A stretch of DNA of 5,867 nucleotides, taken from Anaerolineae bacterium (GTDB lineage: Bacteria; Chloroflexota; Anaerolineae; Epilineales; JAHCIE01). Location of the stretch: assembly GCA_026129385.1 (NCBI GenBank), contig JAHCIE010000217.1, positions 1 to 5,867 of the forward strand, read 5' to 3'. Position numbers and translations under genes: made by a program. This document shows positions 5,408 to 5,867 of this stretch, piece after piece. Under the pieces are notes generated by a model, which made no database searches, was not told the DNA's origin, and was given only the letters and a program-made list of their open reading frames with translations. Position 1 is the first letter of the stretch. Each line of letters starts with the position of its first letter.

Positions 5408-5867
5408 TGTTCCCCTGGCGCAAACGCGTTCCGACGAATCATTCGAACAGTGACCCAGCGCAGGCCGAGCGCTTCCTCCATGGAACACGCAGCATCGCCG
5501 ACCTGGTCGCCCCGGCGGCCGTCGAGGTCGCCCGCTCCCACCTTCGTCTGGATAGCCAGTACGTCCGCACCCTGGTCGTGGTGGGCTACCCGCGCACCGT
5601 CAGCCCCGGCTGGCTCAGCCCCTTGATCGACTTCGAGGCGCCCCTGGAGATCAGCCTCCACGTCTACCCCCTGGAGAGCGCCGCCATGATCCGCGCTCTG
5701 AGCCACAAGCTCGTCCAGCTTCACTCGTCACGCCTCCTAGCGGCGAGGGGAGGACGCCTCGCCGACCCCGAGCGGGAGGTGGCGTACGAGGATGCCGAGC
5801 GCCTGCGGGACGCCCTCCAACGGGGCGAGGAGCGCGTCTTCTCCGTCAGTCTCTACATCCTTCTGCG
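5407..5867 (+). CDS. VirB4-family conjugation ATPase, N-terminal part, cut by window edge
   Basis: Translation from ATG 5407 gives 153 open residues to the right edge. The first 18 are hydrophilic. The rest shows the VirB4/TraC N-terminal domain: IADLVAPAAVEV (30-41), YVRTLVVVGYPRTVSPGWL (52-70), then FEAPLEISLHVYPL (76-89), a helix with ALSHKLVQLHS (97-107), and LRDALQRGEERVFSVSLYI (133-151). The last piece is the family's D-x-L-x-x-G-x-E-x-x-F-x-x-S-x-Y segment. The ATPase core with Walker A and B motifs would lie beyond residue 153 and cannot be checked. AAGGAGG (5395-5401) is 5 nt before the ATG, which overlaps the TraC-like stop by one base. As motor of the T4SS it would energise channel assembly and substrate transfer on the cytoplasmic face. 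Length and integrity are unknown. Confidence 0.87.
   Translation, partial: MFPWRKRVPTNHSNSDPAQAERFLHGTRSIADLVAPAAVEVARSHLRLDSQYVRTLVVVGYPRTVSPGWLSPLIDFEAPLEISLHVYPLESAAMIRALSHKLVQLHSSRLLAARGGRLADPEREVAYEDAERLRDALQRGEERVFSVSLYILL

Overview
The window is GC-rich and carries the left part of a conjugative type IV secretion (T4SS) gene cluster, with a divergently transcribed caspase-like peptidase gene on its left. The combination of PrgI-like, VirB6/TrbL-like, NlpC/P60, two-TM pilin-like, TraC-like and VirB4-like proteins, together with a PEGA/beta-propeller protein and a bacterial caspase, most resembles integrative elements or plasmids of Chloroflexota (or another GC-rich, single-membrane-type lineage). 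That assignment is inference from gene content and protein style. No taxonomic marker is present.

Left arm (1-687, minus strand): the N-terminal 229 residues of a caspase-fold (peptidase C14-type) protein with an intact His/Cys dyad. It is cut by the window edge. It has a well-formed sigma70-type promoter (TTGACA, 17-bp spacer, TATGCT) and a Shine-Dalgarno site.

Divergent intergenic region (688-979): no gene is seen. It holds the caspase promoter, an 11-bp direct repeat (gggaaagcgct, 2.6 copies), and a degenerate inverted copy of that repeat about 25 bp upstream. These form a candidate operator or RNA hairpin in front of the rightward operon.

Right arm (980-5867, plus strand): seven tightly packed genes. 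Four of the six junctions overlap by 1-4 bases (ATGA or TGATG) and the other two gaps are 13-22 nt. In order: (1) membrane-anchored PEGA + TolB/WD40-like beta-propeller protein; (2) VirB6/TrbL-like polytopic membrane protein with a signal peptide; (3) membrane-anchored NlpC/P60 peptidoglycan hydrolase; (4) 77-residue two-TM pilin-like protein starting with GTG; (5) PrgI-family membrane protein; (6) TraC-like stand-alone protein resembling a VirB4 N-terminal region; (7) the start of a VirB4-family ATPase, cut by the right edge before any Walker motif. Together they would supply the inner-membrane channel (VirB6, PrgI), the motor (VirB4 plus accessory), the cell-wall opening enzyme and the surface subunit of a conjugation machine. 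The relaxase, coupling protein and any integrase are not in the window.

The least conventional features are the PEGA/propeller protein leading and translationally coupled to the transfer operon, the caspase gene sharing its upstream region, the periodic inverted boxes between them, and the Asn in the third catalytic position of the NlpC/P60 enzyme.
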